Source: Sandaracinaceae bacterium
GTDB lineage: Bacteria > Myxococcota_A > Polyangia > Polyangiales > Sandaracinaceae
Direction of reading: 5' to 3'
Length of the DNA: 64,000 nucleotides
Assembly (NCBI GenBank): GCA_020633195.1
Contig: JACKEC010000040.1
Coordinates: forward strand, 4,193-68,192
Under the pieces are notes generated by a model, which worked only from the letters and a program-made list of their open reading frames with translations, searched no databases and was not told the origin of the DNA. Position 1 is the first letter of the stretch. Every line of letters begins with the position of its first letter. The position numbers and the translations under genes were made by a program. Shown in pieces: positions 1 to 8,538 of the stretch.

Positions 1-21
1 GATCGGCACGTCCCGGCCACG

Positions 22-1674
22 GTGAAGGAGCGCGGCGATCCGGACGCGCTGCGACGCGCGCGCTTGCTCGTCGGTGGCTGCTACCTCATCGCCGGCCTCG
101 CCCTGTTCTTCATCCCGATCACGTGGTGGTCGGAGGGGCTGACGATCAACATCGGCGTCCTCGTGTTCGGCGCGGTCGGCTCGGGCGCCGCCCCGCTGGT
201 CCTCTCGCGGACGGGCTCGATGCCGGCGGCGACCACGATGGTCCTCGTCGTCGTCGCGCTCACGCTGTGGACCGGCGCGGGCGCGTCGGGCGGCTTCGAA
301 GGCTCGCTGCTCCGCTTCATGGGCGTCGTGCCGCTGATCGCCACGTTCCTCGTGAACGTGCGCCTCGGCATCGCGTTCGCCCTCGTGATGGCCGGCTCGA
401 TCGAGGTCTTCTACTACCTCGACGCGAACGGGTTCCCGTTCGGCGAGTCGCCCGATCCGGAGATGGAGCGCTGGTTCTCGGCGCAGGCGGTGGTGAGCGA
501 GCTGCTCTTCATCACCGTCTTCGCGTGGCTCTTCGAGTCGAGCCGCAAGCGCTCGCAGGCCGAGCTGCGCCGCAGCGAGAGCCGCCTCCGGACCTCGCTC
601 GCGCACACGGAGACCGTGCTCGACAGCATGGCCGACGGCCTCGCGTCCTTCGACGAGCGCGGGCGGCTCGTGGACGTGAACGCCGCCCTGCTCCGGCTGT
701 TCGGGGCGTCCGAGCATGGCGGCGTGGGCGCCGCGCACGACGTCTTGCCCCCCGAGCTGTCGACCCTCGTCGCCCGGTGCCTCGAGAGCCATGGCGCCGA
801 GAGCCTCCGGATCCCGCTGCCCGGCGATCGCGTCGCGGCGGCGGTGGCGTCGCCGATCTTCGGCGGCGACGAGCTCGTCGGCGCGACGGGCGCGGTGGTG
901 ATCCTGCGCGACGTGACGCTCGAGACGGAGATCGACAGGATGAAGACGGACTTCATCGCGTCGGTCTCGCACGAGCTGCGGACGCCGCTGACGTCGATCC
1001 TCGGCTTCACCAAGCTCACGCGGAACAAGCTCGAGGGGCGCGTCTTCGAGCACGTGCCGAGCGACGACGCCAAGGCGACCAAGGCGGTGGCGACGGTGCG
1101 CGGCAACCTCGACGTCGTGCTCGTCGAGGGCGATCGGCTGACCAAGCTCATCAACGACGTGCTCGACATCTCCAAGATGGAGGCGGGCCGGATGGAGTGG
1201 AACATGGTTTCCGTCGACCCGCGGACGATCGTGGAGCGCACGGTGGCCGCCACGTCGGCGCTCTTCGTGGGGCGCGACGTCGGCGTGCGCGTCGAGGTCG
1301 AGGAGGAGCTCCCCACGATCACCGGCGACGCCGACCGCCTGCAGCAGGTGATGATCAACCTCGTCTCGAACGCGGCGAAGATGACGACGGAGGGGCACGT
1401 GACCATCGCGGCGCGCGCGGTCCGGAACTCGGTCGAGCTGTCCGTCACGGACACGGGGCCGGGGATCGAGCCCGCGTTGCACCAGGCCATCTTCGAGAAG
1501 TTCCGTCAGGTCGGGGACGTGATGACGCAGGCCTCGAGGGGCACCGGCCTGGGCCTGCCGATCTGCCGACAGATCGTCCTCGCGCACGGCGGCCGCATCT
1601 GGGTCGAGAGCGCGCCGGGGGAGGGCGCCCGCTTCGTCGTTCTGCTCTGGATCGACGGGCCGAGCGACGCGTAG
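22..1674 (+). CDS. PAS-domain membrane sensor histidine kinase
   Basis: Two-component sensor kinase that would autophosphorylate on His and pass phosphate to an unknown response regulator; none is adjacent. Residues 1-172 hold about five hydrophobic segments (for example 15-35, 42-61, 71-85, 98-133, 155-172). A PAS-like domain follows at about 190-305. The HisKA H-box reads SVSHELRTPL with phospho-acceptor H317, and the HATPase_c domain (430-545) has the N box NLVSNAAK, DTGPGIEP and GTGLGLPICRQI. The longest visible start is GTG at 22, but the frame stays open to base 1, so the true start may lie outside the window. An unusually long acidic/basic stretch (about 335-375) separates the two HisKA helices. 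Confidence 0.93.
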   Translation: MKERGDPDALRRARLLVGGCYLIAGLALFFIPITWWSEGLTINIGVLVFGAVGSGAAPLVLSRTGSMPAATTMVLVVVALTLWTGAGASGGFEGSLLRFMGVVPLIATFLVNVRLGIAFALVMAGSIEVFYYLDANGFPFGESPDPEMERWFSAQAVVSELLFITVFAWLFESSRKRSQAELRRSESRLRTSLAHTETVLDSMADGLASFDERGRLVDVNAALLRLFGASEHGGVGAAHDVLPPELSTLVARCLESHGAESLRIPLPGDRVAAAVASPIFGGDELVGATGAVVILRDVTLETEIDRMKTDFIASVSHELRTPLTSILGFTKLTRNKLEGRVFEHVPSDDAKATKAVATVRGNLDVVLVEGDRLTKLINDVLDISKMEAGRMEWNMVSVDPRTIVERTVAATSALFVGRDVGVRVEVEEELPTITGDADRLQQVMINLVSNAAKMTTEGHVTIAARAVRNSVELSVTDTGPGIEPALHQAIFEKFRQVGDVMTQASRGTGLGLPICRQIVLAHGGRIWVESAPGEGARFVVLLWIDGPSDA

Positions 1675-1681
1675 CCACTCC

Positions 1682-1729
1682 ACCGTTCGAGTCGCGTGGA
1701 GGCCGTGGCCGCGCGAAGCGCGGCCCGGC
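1682..1729 (+). repeat. Truncated copy of the multi-hairpin repeat
   Basis: These ~48 bases match the first ~48 bases of the full element starting at 1798 (accgttcgagtcgc, then a GCGC-GAA-GCGC hairpin and cggcccgg). After that the similarity ends. It begins just 3' of the kinase stop codon, so the 1675-1797 gap is essentially this remnant plus unassigned spacer. Confidence 0.7.
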
Positions 1730-1797
1730 GAGCCTTCGAACTCTCGGACACGGGAGGGGATCACTGGGGCCGCGTGGGTCCGTCTTCCCGCCCCATC

Positions 1798-2145
1798 ACC
1801 GTTCGAGTCGCACGGAGGTCGTGGCCGCGCGAAGCGCGGCCCGGCCGACCGGCGCGCTCCGCGCGCCGACGGCGCGAAGCGCCGCCCCTCCGTCGTAGGC
1901 GCGAAGCGCCGGAGACGGAGGCCGAGGGGGTGAGACGGCGCCGCAGGCGACGGCGAGGGGGACCGGGGTCCCCCTGGGGGACAGAACTCCCACGGGCCCG
2001 CACTTGGCGAGCATCCCACCGTCCCACGGCATCGGGGGCGAAGCCCCCGCCTCGCGCGCGCAGCGCGCGAGAGAACGACAGCTCGCGGAGTCCGAGGCCG
2101 TCATTCGTCACGACCCGAAAGTTCGAAAAGTTCGAACCGTCCCCC
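1798..2145 (+). repeat. Multi-hairpin intergenic repeat, copy A
   Basis: Non-coding element of about 348 bp built from consecutive perfect short hairpins with 2-4 nt loops: GGCGCGC-tcc-GCGCGCC, GGCGC-gaa-GCGCC (twice, one nested inside a CTCCGTC/GACGGAG stem), GGGGACC-gg-GGTCCCC, GGGGGC-gaa-GCCCCC and CTCGCGCGC-gca-GCGCGCGAG. Its right end carries the double motif GTTCGAAaaGTTCGAAC followed by cgtcccc. A second, inverted copy lies at 5675-6058. The open frames crossing it look like composition artefacts. What it does is unknown; a structured RNA, a REP/BIME-like element or a non-autonomous mobile element are all possible. Confidence 0.85.
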
Positions 2146-2147
2146 AC

Positions 2148-2231
2148 AGCAGTCTGGCTCCTCGCGACGTCGAGCCCGGGCTCCTCCTCGCGGCGGGGCT
2201 CGCGCTCCTCGCGCGCCGCCGGCGGGTGTAG
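2148..2231 (+). pseudogene. Possible MYXO-CTERM tail relic next to repeat A
   Basis: Between repeat A and the mannosidase, one frame reads a 28-codon tail ending GLLLAAGLALLARRRRV and a TAG stop. That is the layout of a MYXO-CTERM sorting tail (hydrophobic helix, then an Arg cluster). No coding sequence precedes it, because the frame runs straight into the non-coding repeat, and the Cys that normally precedes the helix is absent. It may be the 3' end of a gene destroyed when the repeat arrived, or chance in GC-rich DNA. Confidence 0.35.
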
Positions 2232-2242
2232 ATTCTGCGGCG

Positions 2243-4525
2243 ATGCGCCGCCTCGCCCCGCTGCTCGTGCTCCTCGTCGCGTGCTCCGAGCCGGCCCCGA
2301 CCGACGCGGGCGCCGACGCCGCGGTGACGCCGCCCCCCGACGCGGGGCCTCCGCCACCGCCGCCGCCGAGCACGCGCGTCACCGAGCCGCTCATCGATCA
2401 CGTCGACCCGTTCCTCGGGACCGGCGGCTCCGGCTACAACGACCTCGGCAACGCCTACCCCGGCCCGACACGGCCCTACGGGATGGCGCGCCCGGGACCC
2501 GACACGCAGGAGGAGGGCGGCGCGCCCGGCTTCACGCACTGCGCGGGCTACGCGGCGAGCGACGACTTCATCAACGGCTTCAGTCACACCCGCATGCACG
2601 GCACCGGCACGCCGAGCTACGGGCACCTCGGCGTGATGCCGGTCCCCGCGATGGAGGCGGCCTTCACCGATCAGCAGGGGCACAAGTCGCGCTACTCGGA
2701 CGCCGTCGCGTCGCCCGGCTACTACGCGGTGACGCTGGAGCGGGGCGGGATCCGCGCCGAGCTCACGTCGACCGCTCGGGTGGCCCTGCACCGCTACACG
2801 TTCGCGGCCGGGCCGCAGGCCGTGCTGTTCGACGTGGGCCACCGCATCTCGGGCGACAACGGCGTGCGCGACGGCGCGATCCACGTCGACGCCGCGGCCC
2901 GCGAGCTCACCGGCTTCGCGACCACCGACGGCGGCTACTCGAGCCGCTTCGGTGGCCAGCCGATCTACTTCGTGGTGCGCTCGAGCCGCCCATTCGTGAG
3001 CCACGGCGTCTGGCAGGACGACGTGATGCGCGACGGGGAGGACGACGCGACCGGCGGGCGCACCGGCGCGTGGCTCGCGTTCGACCCGGCCGAGTCGGAC
3101 CAGGTCGTCTTCGAGGTCGGCCTGTCCTTCGTCGACCTCGAGGGCGCGCGCGCCAACCTCGCGGCCGAGTCCCACGACTTCGACTTCGACGCGGTGCGCC
3201 GCGAGAGCGAGGCCGAGTGGGAGGCGTGGCTCGGGCGCGTGGTGATCGAGGCGCGCCACGACTTCGACTTCTCGCGCTTCTACACCGCGCTCTACCACGT
3301 GCTCCTGATGCCCACGCTCGCGACCGACGTCGACGGGCGCTACCGCGGGCTCGACAAGGCCGTCCACGACGCGGTCGGGTTCACCTACTACACGGACTTC
3401 TCCCTCTGGGACACGTACCGGACGCTGCACCCGCTGCTCACGCTGCTCTACCCGGAGGTGCAACGCGACTTCCTCGAGTCACTCGCGGCGATGGCCCGCG
3501 ACGGCGGCGCGATGCCGCGCTGGCCGCTCGGCATCGGCTACACCGGCGGGATGATCGGCGACCCGGTCGCGATCGTGATGGCCGACTCGTGGCGCAAGGG
3601 CATCACGGACTTCGACCTCCGCGGGTCCTACGACGCGCTCCGGCGCAGCGCGTTCGGCGTGGCCAGCCCCGCGTTCGGCGGGCGCGGCAACGCGGAGCTC
3701 TACGATCGGCTCGGCTACGTCCCCGTCGAGAGCGGCGGCTGGAGCACGAGCGAGACGCTCGAGTTCGCGTACGCCGACGCGGCGATGGCGGTGCTCGCGG
3801 ACGCGCTCGGCGAGGACGCGGACGCGGCGCGCTTCCGCGAGCGCGCGGGCAACTGGCGCAACACCTGGGACGACGAGCGGGGGTTCTTCGTCGGCCGCCA
3901 CGAGGACGGGCGCTTCGTCGACGGCTTCGTCGACGACGCGTGGCAGGAGTACTACAGCGAGGGCGACGCCTGGCAGTACCTCTGGCTCGTGCCGCACGAT
4001 CTGGACGGGCTCGCCGAGCACATGGGCGGCCGCGAGGCGATGCTCGGGCGGCTGCGCCACTTCTTCGAGCAGTCGCGCCGCGAGCGCCGGAACTTCCTCC
4101 CGCCCACGTGGTACTGGCACGGCAACGAGCCGGACCTGCACGCGGCGTACGTCTTCACCGCGCTCGGTCAGCCCGAGGAGGCCGGCCGCTGGGCGCGCTG
4201 GGTGGCGCGCGACTGGTACGGCGACGGTCCCACGGGGCTCGCCGGCAACGACGACGCGGGGACGCTGAGCGCCTGGCTCGTGTTCTCGACGATGGGCTTC
4301 TTGGCGATCGCCGGGGAGGACGACTACCTGCTCGGGAGCCCGCTCGCGACGCGGGTGGAGATCGCGATCGGCGACGGGGTCTTCGTGGTCGAGGCCCCCG
4401 ACGCCAGCGATCAGGCACCGGCGGTCACGGCGGCGCGCCTCGACGGCGCGCCGCTGACCGACTTCCGGTTGCCCCACGCGTCGATCCAGGCGGGATCGAC
4501 GCTGTCGCTCGAGATGGTCGAGTAG
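2243..4525 (+). CDS. GH92 family alpha-mannosidase, lipoprotein
   Basis: Predicted exo-alpha-mannosidase of glycoside hydrolase family 92, Ca2+-dependent inverting enzymes that trim mannose from glycans. At 760 aa it has the usual family length. The lipobox LLVAC is followed by a Pro/Ala/Asp-rich linker, so the enzyme is probably membrane-anchored outside the cytoplasm. Family hallmarks include DPFLGTGG near residue 55, the GNEP motif at 627-630 whose Glu is the expected general acid, and NDDAGTLSAW at 669-678 with the Asp pair expected for base and Ca2+. It lies between the two inverted repeats, convergent with the next gene. ATG 2243 is chosen because it gives the signal peptide. Confidence 0.93.
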   Translation: MRRLAPLLVLLVACSEPAPTDAGADAAVTPPPDAGPPPPPPPSTRVTEPLIDHVDPFLGTGGSGYNDLGNAYPGPTRPYGMARPGPDTQEEGGAPGFTHCAGYAASDDFINGFSHTRMHGTGTPSYGHLGVMPVPAMEAAFTDQQGHKSRYSDAVASPGYYAVTLERGGIRAELTSTARVALHRYTFAAGPQAVLFDVGHRISGDNGVRDGAIHVDAAARELTGFATTDGGYSSRFGGQPIYFVVRSSRPFVSHGVWQDDVMRDGEDDATGGRTGAWLAFDPAESDQVVFEVGLSFVDLEGARANLAAESHDFDFDAVRRESEAEWEAWLGRVVIEARHDFDFSRFYTALYHVLLMPTLATDVDGRYRGLDKAVHDAVGFTYYTDFSLWDTYRTLHPLLTLLYPEVQRDFLESLAAMARDGGAMPRWPLGIGYTGGMIGDPVAIVMADSWRKGITDFDLRGSYDALRRSAFGVASPAFGGRGNAELYDRLGYVPVESGGWSTSETLEFAYADAAMAVLADALGEDADAARFRERAGNWRNTWDDERGFFVGRHEDGRFVDGFVDDAWQEYYSEGDAWQYLWLVPHDLDGLAEHMGGREAMLGRLRHFFEQSRRERRNFLPPTWYWHGNEPDLHAAYVFTALGQPEEAGRWARWVARDWYGDGPTGLAGNDDAGTLSAWLVFSTMGFLAIAGEDDYLLGSPLATRVEIAIGDGVFVVEAPDASDQAPAVTAARLDGAPLTDFRLPHASIQAGSTLSLEMVE

Positions 4526-4538
4526 CGCGAGCGCTACT
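4521..4538. terminator. Bidirectional hairpin spanning two stop codons
   Basis: Perfect 8-bp inverted repeat AGTAGCGC-ga-GCGCTACT. It contains the TAG stop of the mannosidase on the plus strand and the TAG stop of the GYF protein on the minus strand. Only 8 nt separate the two convergent genes, so this hairpin is the only candidate terminator. There is no T-run. Confidence 0.5.
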
Positions 4539-5382
4539 TGATCATCGGGCTTTTGGCCCGCATCACGCGCGCGCCGATCACCGGGTACTCCGACCACTCG
4601 CCGTTCTTGGCCTTGCCGTACTGGAGGAACGGCAGGATCACGGCGGCGGCGAAGAGCACGAGGTTGATCAGCGACAGGGCCGAGAAGGCCATGCCGACGT
4701 ACGCGTGGATCATCGAGCCGACGAAGCTCAGGACGTTCGAGAGGATCGCCACCACGATGTTCGTGCCCCAGACGGCGAGCTGGAACTGCACGGCCTGGTT
4801 GATGTGGAACTGCGCGAAGGCGCTCTTGGGCTGCTCCTTGTAGAGCACGTTGCCGAGGAACGACCCGGCCACGCCGCCGAGGCCGCAGAGCCAGCAGCCG
4901 AGGAAGACGCCGCCCGCGCCGAGCAGGTGAGCCATCCCGGCGGCCTTCTTGGCCTCCTCGCTGATCGGCTCGTTGCGCGCCTTGGCCTGCTCGAAGAAGC
5001 CTTCGCCGGCCGCCGCGCTCGACGTGAACCCGGGCGCCTGACCCGCCGCGAGCGCGTTGGCCGCGCCGCCGAACTGGTTGGCCGCGTCGTTGGCCGCGGC
5101 GCCGAACTGATTCGCGGCCTGATTGGCCGCTGCCCCGAAGTCCTGCGCGGGCGGCTGCCCGAAGCCACCCTGCGCGGGCGGCTGCCCGAAGCCACCGCCA
5201 CCGCCAGCGGCGGGGGGCGGGTTCGCGAACGGGGGGTGCGAGGTGAGCGGCTGCCAAGCCTGCTGACCTTCCACGCAGATCTGATGGTGGGGCTGGACCT
5301 CACCTCGACCGATCATCCCGAGGATCGTGGGCTCGTCGAACGGTCCCTCCGCGTTTCCGGTCCGATTGATGTACCAGCGCAT
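4534..5382 (-). CDS. GYF_2/DUF4339 and DUF4870-like membrane protein
   Basis: 282 aa. The N-terminus (MRWYINRTGNAEGPF onwards, about residues 1-50) is a GYF_2/DUF4339 domain, normally a short peptide-binding module. A low-complexity Gly/Pro/Gln/Ala/Asn linker follows at about 51-130. The C-terminal half (about 145-265) resembles DUF4870, with hydrophobic segments around GAGGVFLGCWLCGLGGVAG, NIVVAILSNVLSF and LINLVLFAAAVILPF and the soluble link FHINQAVQFQ. It is probably a cytoplasmic-membrane protein with a cytosolic GYF head; its role is unknown. The linker is made of near-repeats (GFGQPPAQ; AANQ). Confidence 0.85.
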   Translation of the reverse strand: MRWYINRTGNAEGPFDEPTILGMIGRGEVQPHHQICVEGQQAWQPLTSHPPFANPPPAAGGGGGFGQPPAQGGFGQPPAQDFGAAANQAANQFGAAANDAANQFGGAANALAAGQAPGFTSSAAAGEGFFEQAKARNEPISEEAKKAAGMAHLLGAGGVFLGCWLCGLGGVAGSFLGNVLYKEQPKSAFAQFHINQAVQFQLAVWGTNIVVAILSNVLSFVGSMIHAYVGMAFSALSLINLVLFAAAVILPFLQYGKAKNGEWSEYPVIGARVMRAKSPMIK

Positions 5383-5462
5383 GTTCTTCTCCTGTTGGGG
5401 CGGCAGCGTAGAACATTTGCGCGCCCCCGTGGGATTCGGATTTCTCGGTTACCCTCCAGGGC

Positions 5463-5669
5463 ATGCCGACGGTACGCCAGATCGCCCTTTTCGCCCTAGT
5501 TCTCGGGGGTTGCCCCGAGACGACGGCGTCGCCCTCCCGCACCGAGCCGGCCGTCTGCGAGCACATGGGCGATCGCTGCCAGCTCCCCGAGGGCCCCATC
5601 GGCGTCTGCAGCGAGACGACCGCGCCCTGCGACGAGCCCCCCTGCCTGGCCTGCATGTCCCAGCACTGA
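5463..5669 (+). CDS. Small cysteine-rich lipoprotein
   Basis: 68 aa. A signal peptide ends in the lipobox VLGGC (Cys17). The short mature part contains six further Cys, a pattern that suggests disulfides or metal binding outside the cytoplasm. The start ATG 5463 gives the complete signal peptide. Repeat B begins 6 bp after its stop codon. No family recognised. Confidence 0.7.
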   Translation: MPTVRQIALFALVLGGCPETTASPSRTEPAVCEHMGDRCQLPEGPIGVCSETTAPCDEPPCLACMSQH

Positions 5670-5674
5670 GCTAC

Positions 5675-6058
5675 GGGGACGGTTCGAACTTTTCGAACTT
5701 TCGGGGGATGAGGCGGCGGGGGGGACGGTTCGAACTCTTCGAACTTTCGGGGGATGAGGCGGGGCGGACTCCGCGAGCTGTCGTTCTCTCGCGCGCTGCG
5801 CGCGCGAGGCGGGGGCTTCGCCCCCGGTGCTGTGGGACGGTCGGGACGCTTGCTACGTGTGGGGCCGTGGGAGTTCTGTCCCCAGGGAACCCCGGTCCCC
5901 CTCGCCGCGCCTTCGGCGCCGTCTCACCCCTCGGCCTCCGTCTCACGGCGCGTTGCGCCTACGACGGAGGGCGGCGCTTCGCGCCGGCGGCGCGCGGAGC
6001 GCGCCGGTCGGTCGGGCCGCGCTTCGCGCGGACCATGGCCTCCGTGCGACTCGGACGG
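5675..6058 (-). repeat. Multi-hairpin intergenic repeat, copy B (inverted)
   Basis: The reverse complement of this stretch aligns along its whole length with copy A (1798-2145). It retains the hairpins GGGGGC-gaa-GCCCCC, CTCGCGCGC-gca-GCGCGCGAG, GGCGCGC-tcc-GCGCGCC and the CTCCGTC/GACGGAG outer stem, with many differences in loops. The GTTCGAA-type end is present twice in tandem here (5675-5710 and 5725-5760), separated by gatgaggcgg-type spacer, which makes this copy longer. The two copies point at each other across 3.5 kb. Bases 6059-6107 beyond it hold no gene I can see. Confidence 0.85.
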
Positions 6059-6107
6059 GGTGGCGGAGCGGCTGGGGACGATCCTCTTCACTTTCTTCAC
6101 GGGACGA

Positions 6108-7076
6108 CTACGGCTCGAGCCGGGCCGCCACCGCTGTGAACCGAGCGCCAACGGAGACCCCGTAGCAGGCGCTATCGCTGCACGTCCGACGGGCTTCGAG
6201 ATCGGAGACCGAGGCGACGACCGAGCACACCGTTCCGTCGGGGCCGTCCGGCACCGAGGGCTCGTTTCGGCCCCCAACGACGCCGTCGAGGCGGTCCTCG
6301 GAGAGGTCGAAGCGCATCCTCGCGCTCATCAAATCGAGCGTCAGCAGGAAGTCCCCCGCGCGCACCGTTAGAGGGATCTCGGTGAAGGAGACGTCGACCC
6401 GGCCGTCGAGCAGGCTTCCGTCCTGCTGGTCGACGAGGACGCCGTGGAGGGACTGTCCTGTCGCGATACGGCCATCGGAGCCCACCTCGATGGGAGTCCG
6501 CGAGGGTGGAACGCGATACAGCTTGACCAGTACGTGGTCGTCGTGAAGCAGAGAGGCGATCCCGCTCACTTCGACGATCACGAGCCCGTTGCCCTCCGAG
6601 AGGCTCTGGATGGCCAGCTCGTCCAGACACCCGGTGGTCTCCTCGTCGGGGCAGTCGGCCGGATCGAGTAGTCCTTCGATGGTCGGGATCAGGACCAGCA
6701 GCTGGTTGTCCACGCCCGTGACCCCGGGGTCGTCGACCGACGCGTAGTCCCGATGCCGTTCCCCGCACGGCGCCTCCGGGTCGTCGGAGCCCGGGCCCGA
6801 GTCGAGCCCGTCGAGGTCGAAGCCGATCGCGTTTCCGTCCGGCGTCGCGGGCGGGAACGACAGCGAGTCGATCACGAACGCGTACGTGCGGTCCTCGAAG
6901 TCGCGCGGGACCTCCACCCACGCGTGGCCTTCGCCATCGCACGGCAGCGCGCCCTCCTCGCAGACGCCCGGTCGGAGCGGCGCGAAGTCCACGCGGTCGG
7001 CCGGGGGGCCGGGCGGCTCGCAGCCGAGCGCGAGCAAGCACGTCACGAGAGTGGTCAGCCCGCTACGGGCCGTCAT
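6108..7076 (-). CDS. Secreted lipoprotein of unknown function
   Basis: 322 aa. A signal peptide ends with lipobox LALGC (Cys19) and is followed by a Pro-rich linker, so it is a predicted lipoprotein. The body is rich in beta-prone segments, with scattered Cys pairs (for example PGVCEEGALPC) and an acidic GFDLDGLDSGPGSDD stretch that could bind Ca2+. No known domain was recognised. It is the last gene of a three-gene minus-strand unit: its ATG lies inside the 3' end of the preceding gene (14 nt overlap), so translation is probably coupled. Its codon use is somewhat less GC-extreme than its neighbours. Confidence 0.82.
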   Translation of the reverse strand: MTARSGLTTLVTCLLALGCEPPGPPADRVDFAPLRPGVCEEGALPCDGEGHAWVEVPRDFEDRTYAFVIDSLSFPPATPDGNAIGFDLDGLDSGPGSDDPEAPCGERHRDYASVDDPGVTGVDNQLLVLIPTIEGLLDPADCPDEETTGCLDELAIQSLSEGNGLVIVEVSGIASLLHDDHVLVKLYRVPPSRTPIEVGSDGRIATGQSLHGVLVDQQDGSLLDGRVDVSFTEIPLTVRAGDFLLTLDLMSARMRFDLSEDRLDGVVGGRNEPSVPDGPDGTVCSVVASVSDLEARRTCSDSACYGVSVGARFTAVAARLEP

Positions 7077-8538
7077 CGTCGCAGCAGCGGAACCCGAGGG
7101 TCGGGAGGATCGTGTCGGCGGTCGCGCGGGACAGCTCGGTGGCGCAGGTGAGGCCGAGCGCCGGGGACTCGTGAGAGCCGCCGCGCACCACCACGACGCT
7201 GCCGCGCTCGTCGTCGGTCCACTCCTTCACGTTGCCCGACAGGTCGGCGACGCCGTCGGGGCTCAAGCACATCGCGAGCGCGCCGGTCGGCTCGACGCGC
7301 GAGTCGATCGCCCCGCCGGGGATCGCGTCGCGGTCGGCGCCGTTGCAGGTCATCGGCGCGTAGCTCGCGCCGTATGGATAAGCGCGGCCGTCGCCGCCCT
7401 GGCAGGCCGCGAGCCACTCGGCCGGCGTGCAGAGGCGGTGGCCGGCGGCCGCGCACGCGGCGGTGGCCTCGGCGTAGCCGACCGAGGTCCACGGCATCAC
7501 CGCGCCGCGCCCGCACGCGCGCGCGCCGCTCGTGCCGCCGAGGGTCCCCGACGCGTCGGGGCGCGAGGCCTCGTGGCGGTAGATCCAGAAGTCGAGCCCG
7601 CCGCGGGTGATGTGGACCATGTCGTCCATCACGCGCGCCGGGTCGGTCGGGTCGCTGTTGTCGATGACACCGTCGCAATCGTCGTCGACGCCGTTGCAGA
7701 CCTCGGCGCTCGGCGCGCTCGGCGCCGGATCGGGCAGGGCGGTCAGGTCGCACACCGTCGCCGTGTCGTCGGTCGGATCGCAGGCGATGACCCCGACGTC
7801 GCGGCACGCGCCGCGGTCGCCGTTGTCGCAGCTGTCCCCGAGGGTCGGGAACGCCTCGTCGCGGACGCCGTCGCAGTCGCCGTCGAAGCCGTCGCAGCGC
7901 ACCTCGTCGAGCACGATGCCGTTCGGGATGACGGGGTCGAACTCGACCTCGGGCGGGTAGTCGCAGAACCACGTCGTCCGCCCCTCGCGCGCGGTGCAGA
8001 TCACGCCCACGCCCGCGCAGGGCGTGCCGGGGGTGGTCCGGCAGAGGTCCGACGGGGGCGGCGGGAGCTCGGCCGGCTCGTCGATCTCGCCGTCGCAGTC
8101 GTCGTCGAAGCCGTTGCAGTCCTCGGCCTGCGTCGGGAAGATCGGGCACGCGTACTCGCAGCCCGGCGTGTCGTCGAGATCGACGAAGCCGTCGAGGCAG
8201 CCCGTGACCACGCACGCGCCGTCCATGCAGACCGCGTCGGCGTTGCTGAAGCGGCACTGGGTGTCGCACGAGCCGCAGTTCAGGAGGTCCGAGGTGAAGT
8301 CGAAGTCCTCGTCGACCCGGCCGTCGCAGTCGTCGTCCTCGTCGTTGCAGAGCTCGGTGGCGCCGTCGGCGGGGACGCACGCGGTCGCGTCGAGGTCCGC
8401 GCGGCCGCCGTCGAAGCCCGCGTCCTCGGCGCCCGCGTCCATCACGACCTCGCCGTCGCGCGGGCAGTTCTCGACGCAGTAGCCGCTGTCCTCGCACCCC
8501 GCGAGGAGCACGAGCGCGATCGTGATGACCCGCCTCAC
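7063..8538 (-). CDS. FGE-sulfatase-domain lipoprotein with MopE-like repeats
   Basis: 491 aa. GTG at 8538 is chosen because it gives a signal peptide with lipobox LLAGC and overlaps the previous stop as GTGA; the frame is open further upstream, but that part is antisense-like. Residues ~45-300 contain MopE-type metal-binding repeats (CNDEDDDCDGRVDE, CNGFDDDCDGEIDE, CDGFDGDCDGVRDE, CNGVDDDCDGVIDN). From ~303 the C-terminus is a formylglycine-generating-enzyme-like (SUMF1/FGE) domain with GHRLCTPAEW, DLSGNVKEWT and LGFRCC. Such domains often serve as C-type-lectin-like binding folds rather than true FGE. It is probably exported together with the vWA protein upstream. Confidence 0.88.
   Translation of the reverse strand: MRRVITIALVLLAGCEDSGYCVENCPRDGEVVMDAGAEDAGFDGGRADLDATACVPADGATELCNDEDDDCDGRVDEDFDFTSDLLNCGSCDTQCRFSNADAVCMDGACVVTGCLDGFVDLDDTPGCEYACPIFPTQAEDCNGFDDDCDGEIDEPAELPPPPSDLCRTTPGTPCAGVGVICTAREGRTTWFCDYPPEVEFDPVIPNGIVLDEVRCDGFDGDCDGVRDEAFPTLGDSCDNGDRGACRDVGVIACDPTDDTATVCDLTALPDPAPSAPSAEVCNGVDDDCDGVIDNSDPTDPARVMDDMVHITRGGLDFWIYRHEASRPDASGTLGGTSGARACGRGAVMPWTSVGYAEATAACAAAGHRLCTPAEWLAACQGGDGRAYPYGASYAPMTCNGADRDAIPGGAIDSRVEPTGALAMCLSPDGVADLSGNVKEWTDDERGSVVVVRGGSHESPALGLTCATELSRATADTILPTLGFRCCDDDGP

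Noticed and set aside
2118..2145. tRNA T-arm or attachment site, because of GTTCGAA
   Set aside because: The motif is doubled and palindromic, with no acceptor or anticodon stem around it.
1696..5499. Open frame of 1267 codons running through repeat A and antisense to known genes
   Set aside because: It is a shadow of the GC-rich third positions of the GH92 and GYF genes; the product is Arg-rich low complexity.
5300..5656. 118-codon minus-strand frame over the small lipoprotein
   Set aside because: Antisense of the lipoprotein and GYF start; no domain or signal.
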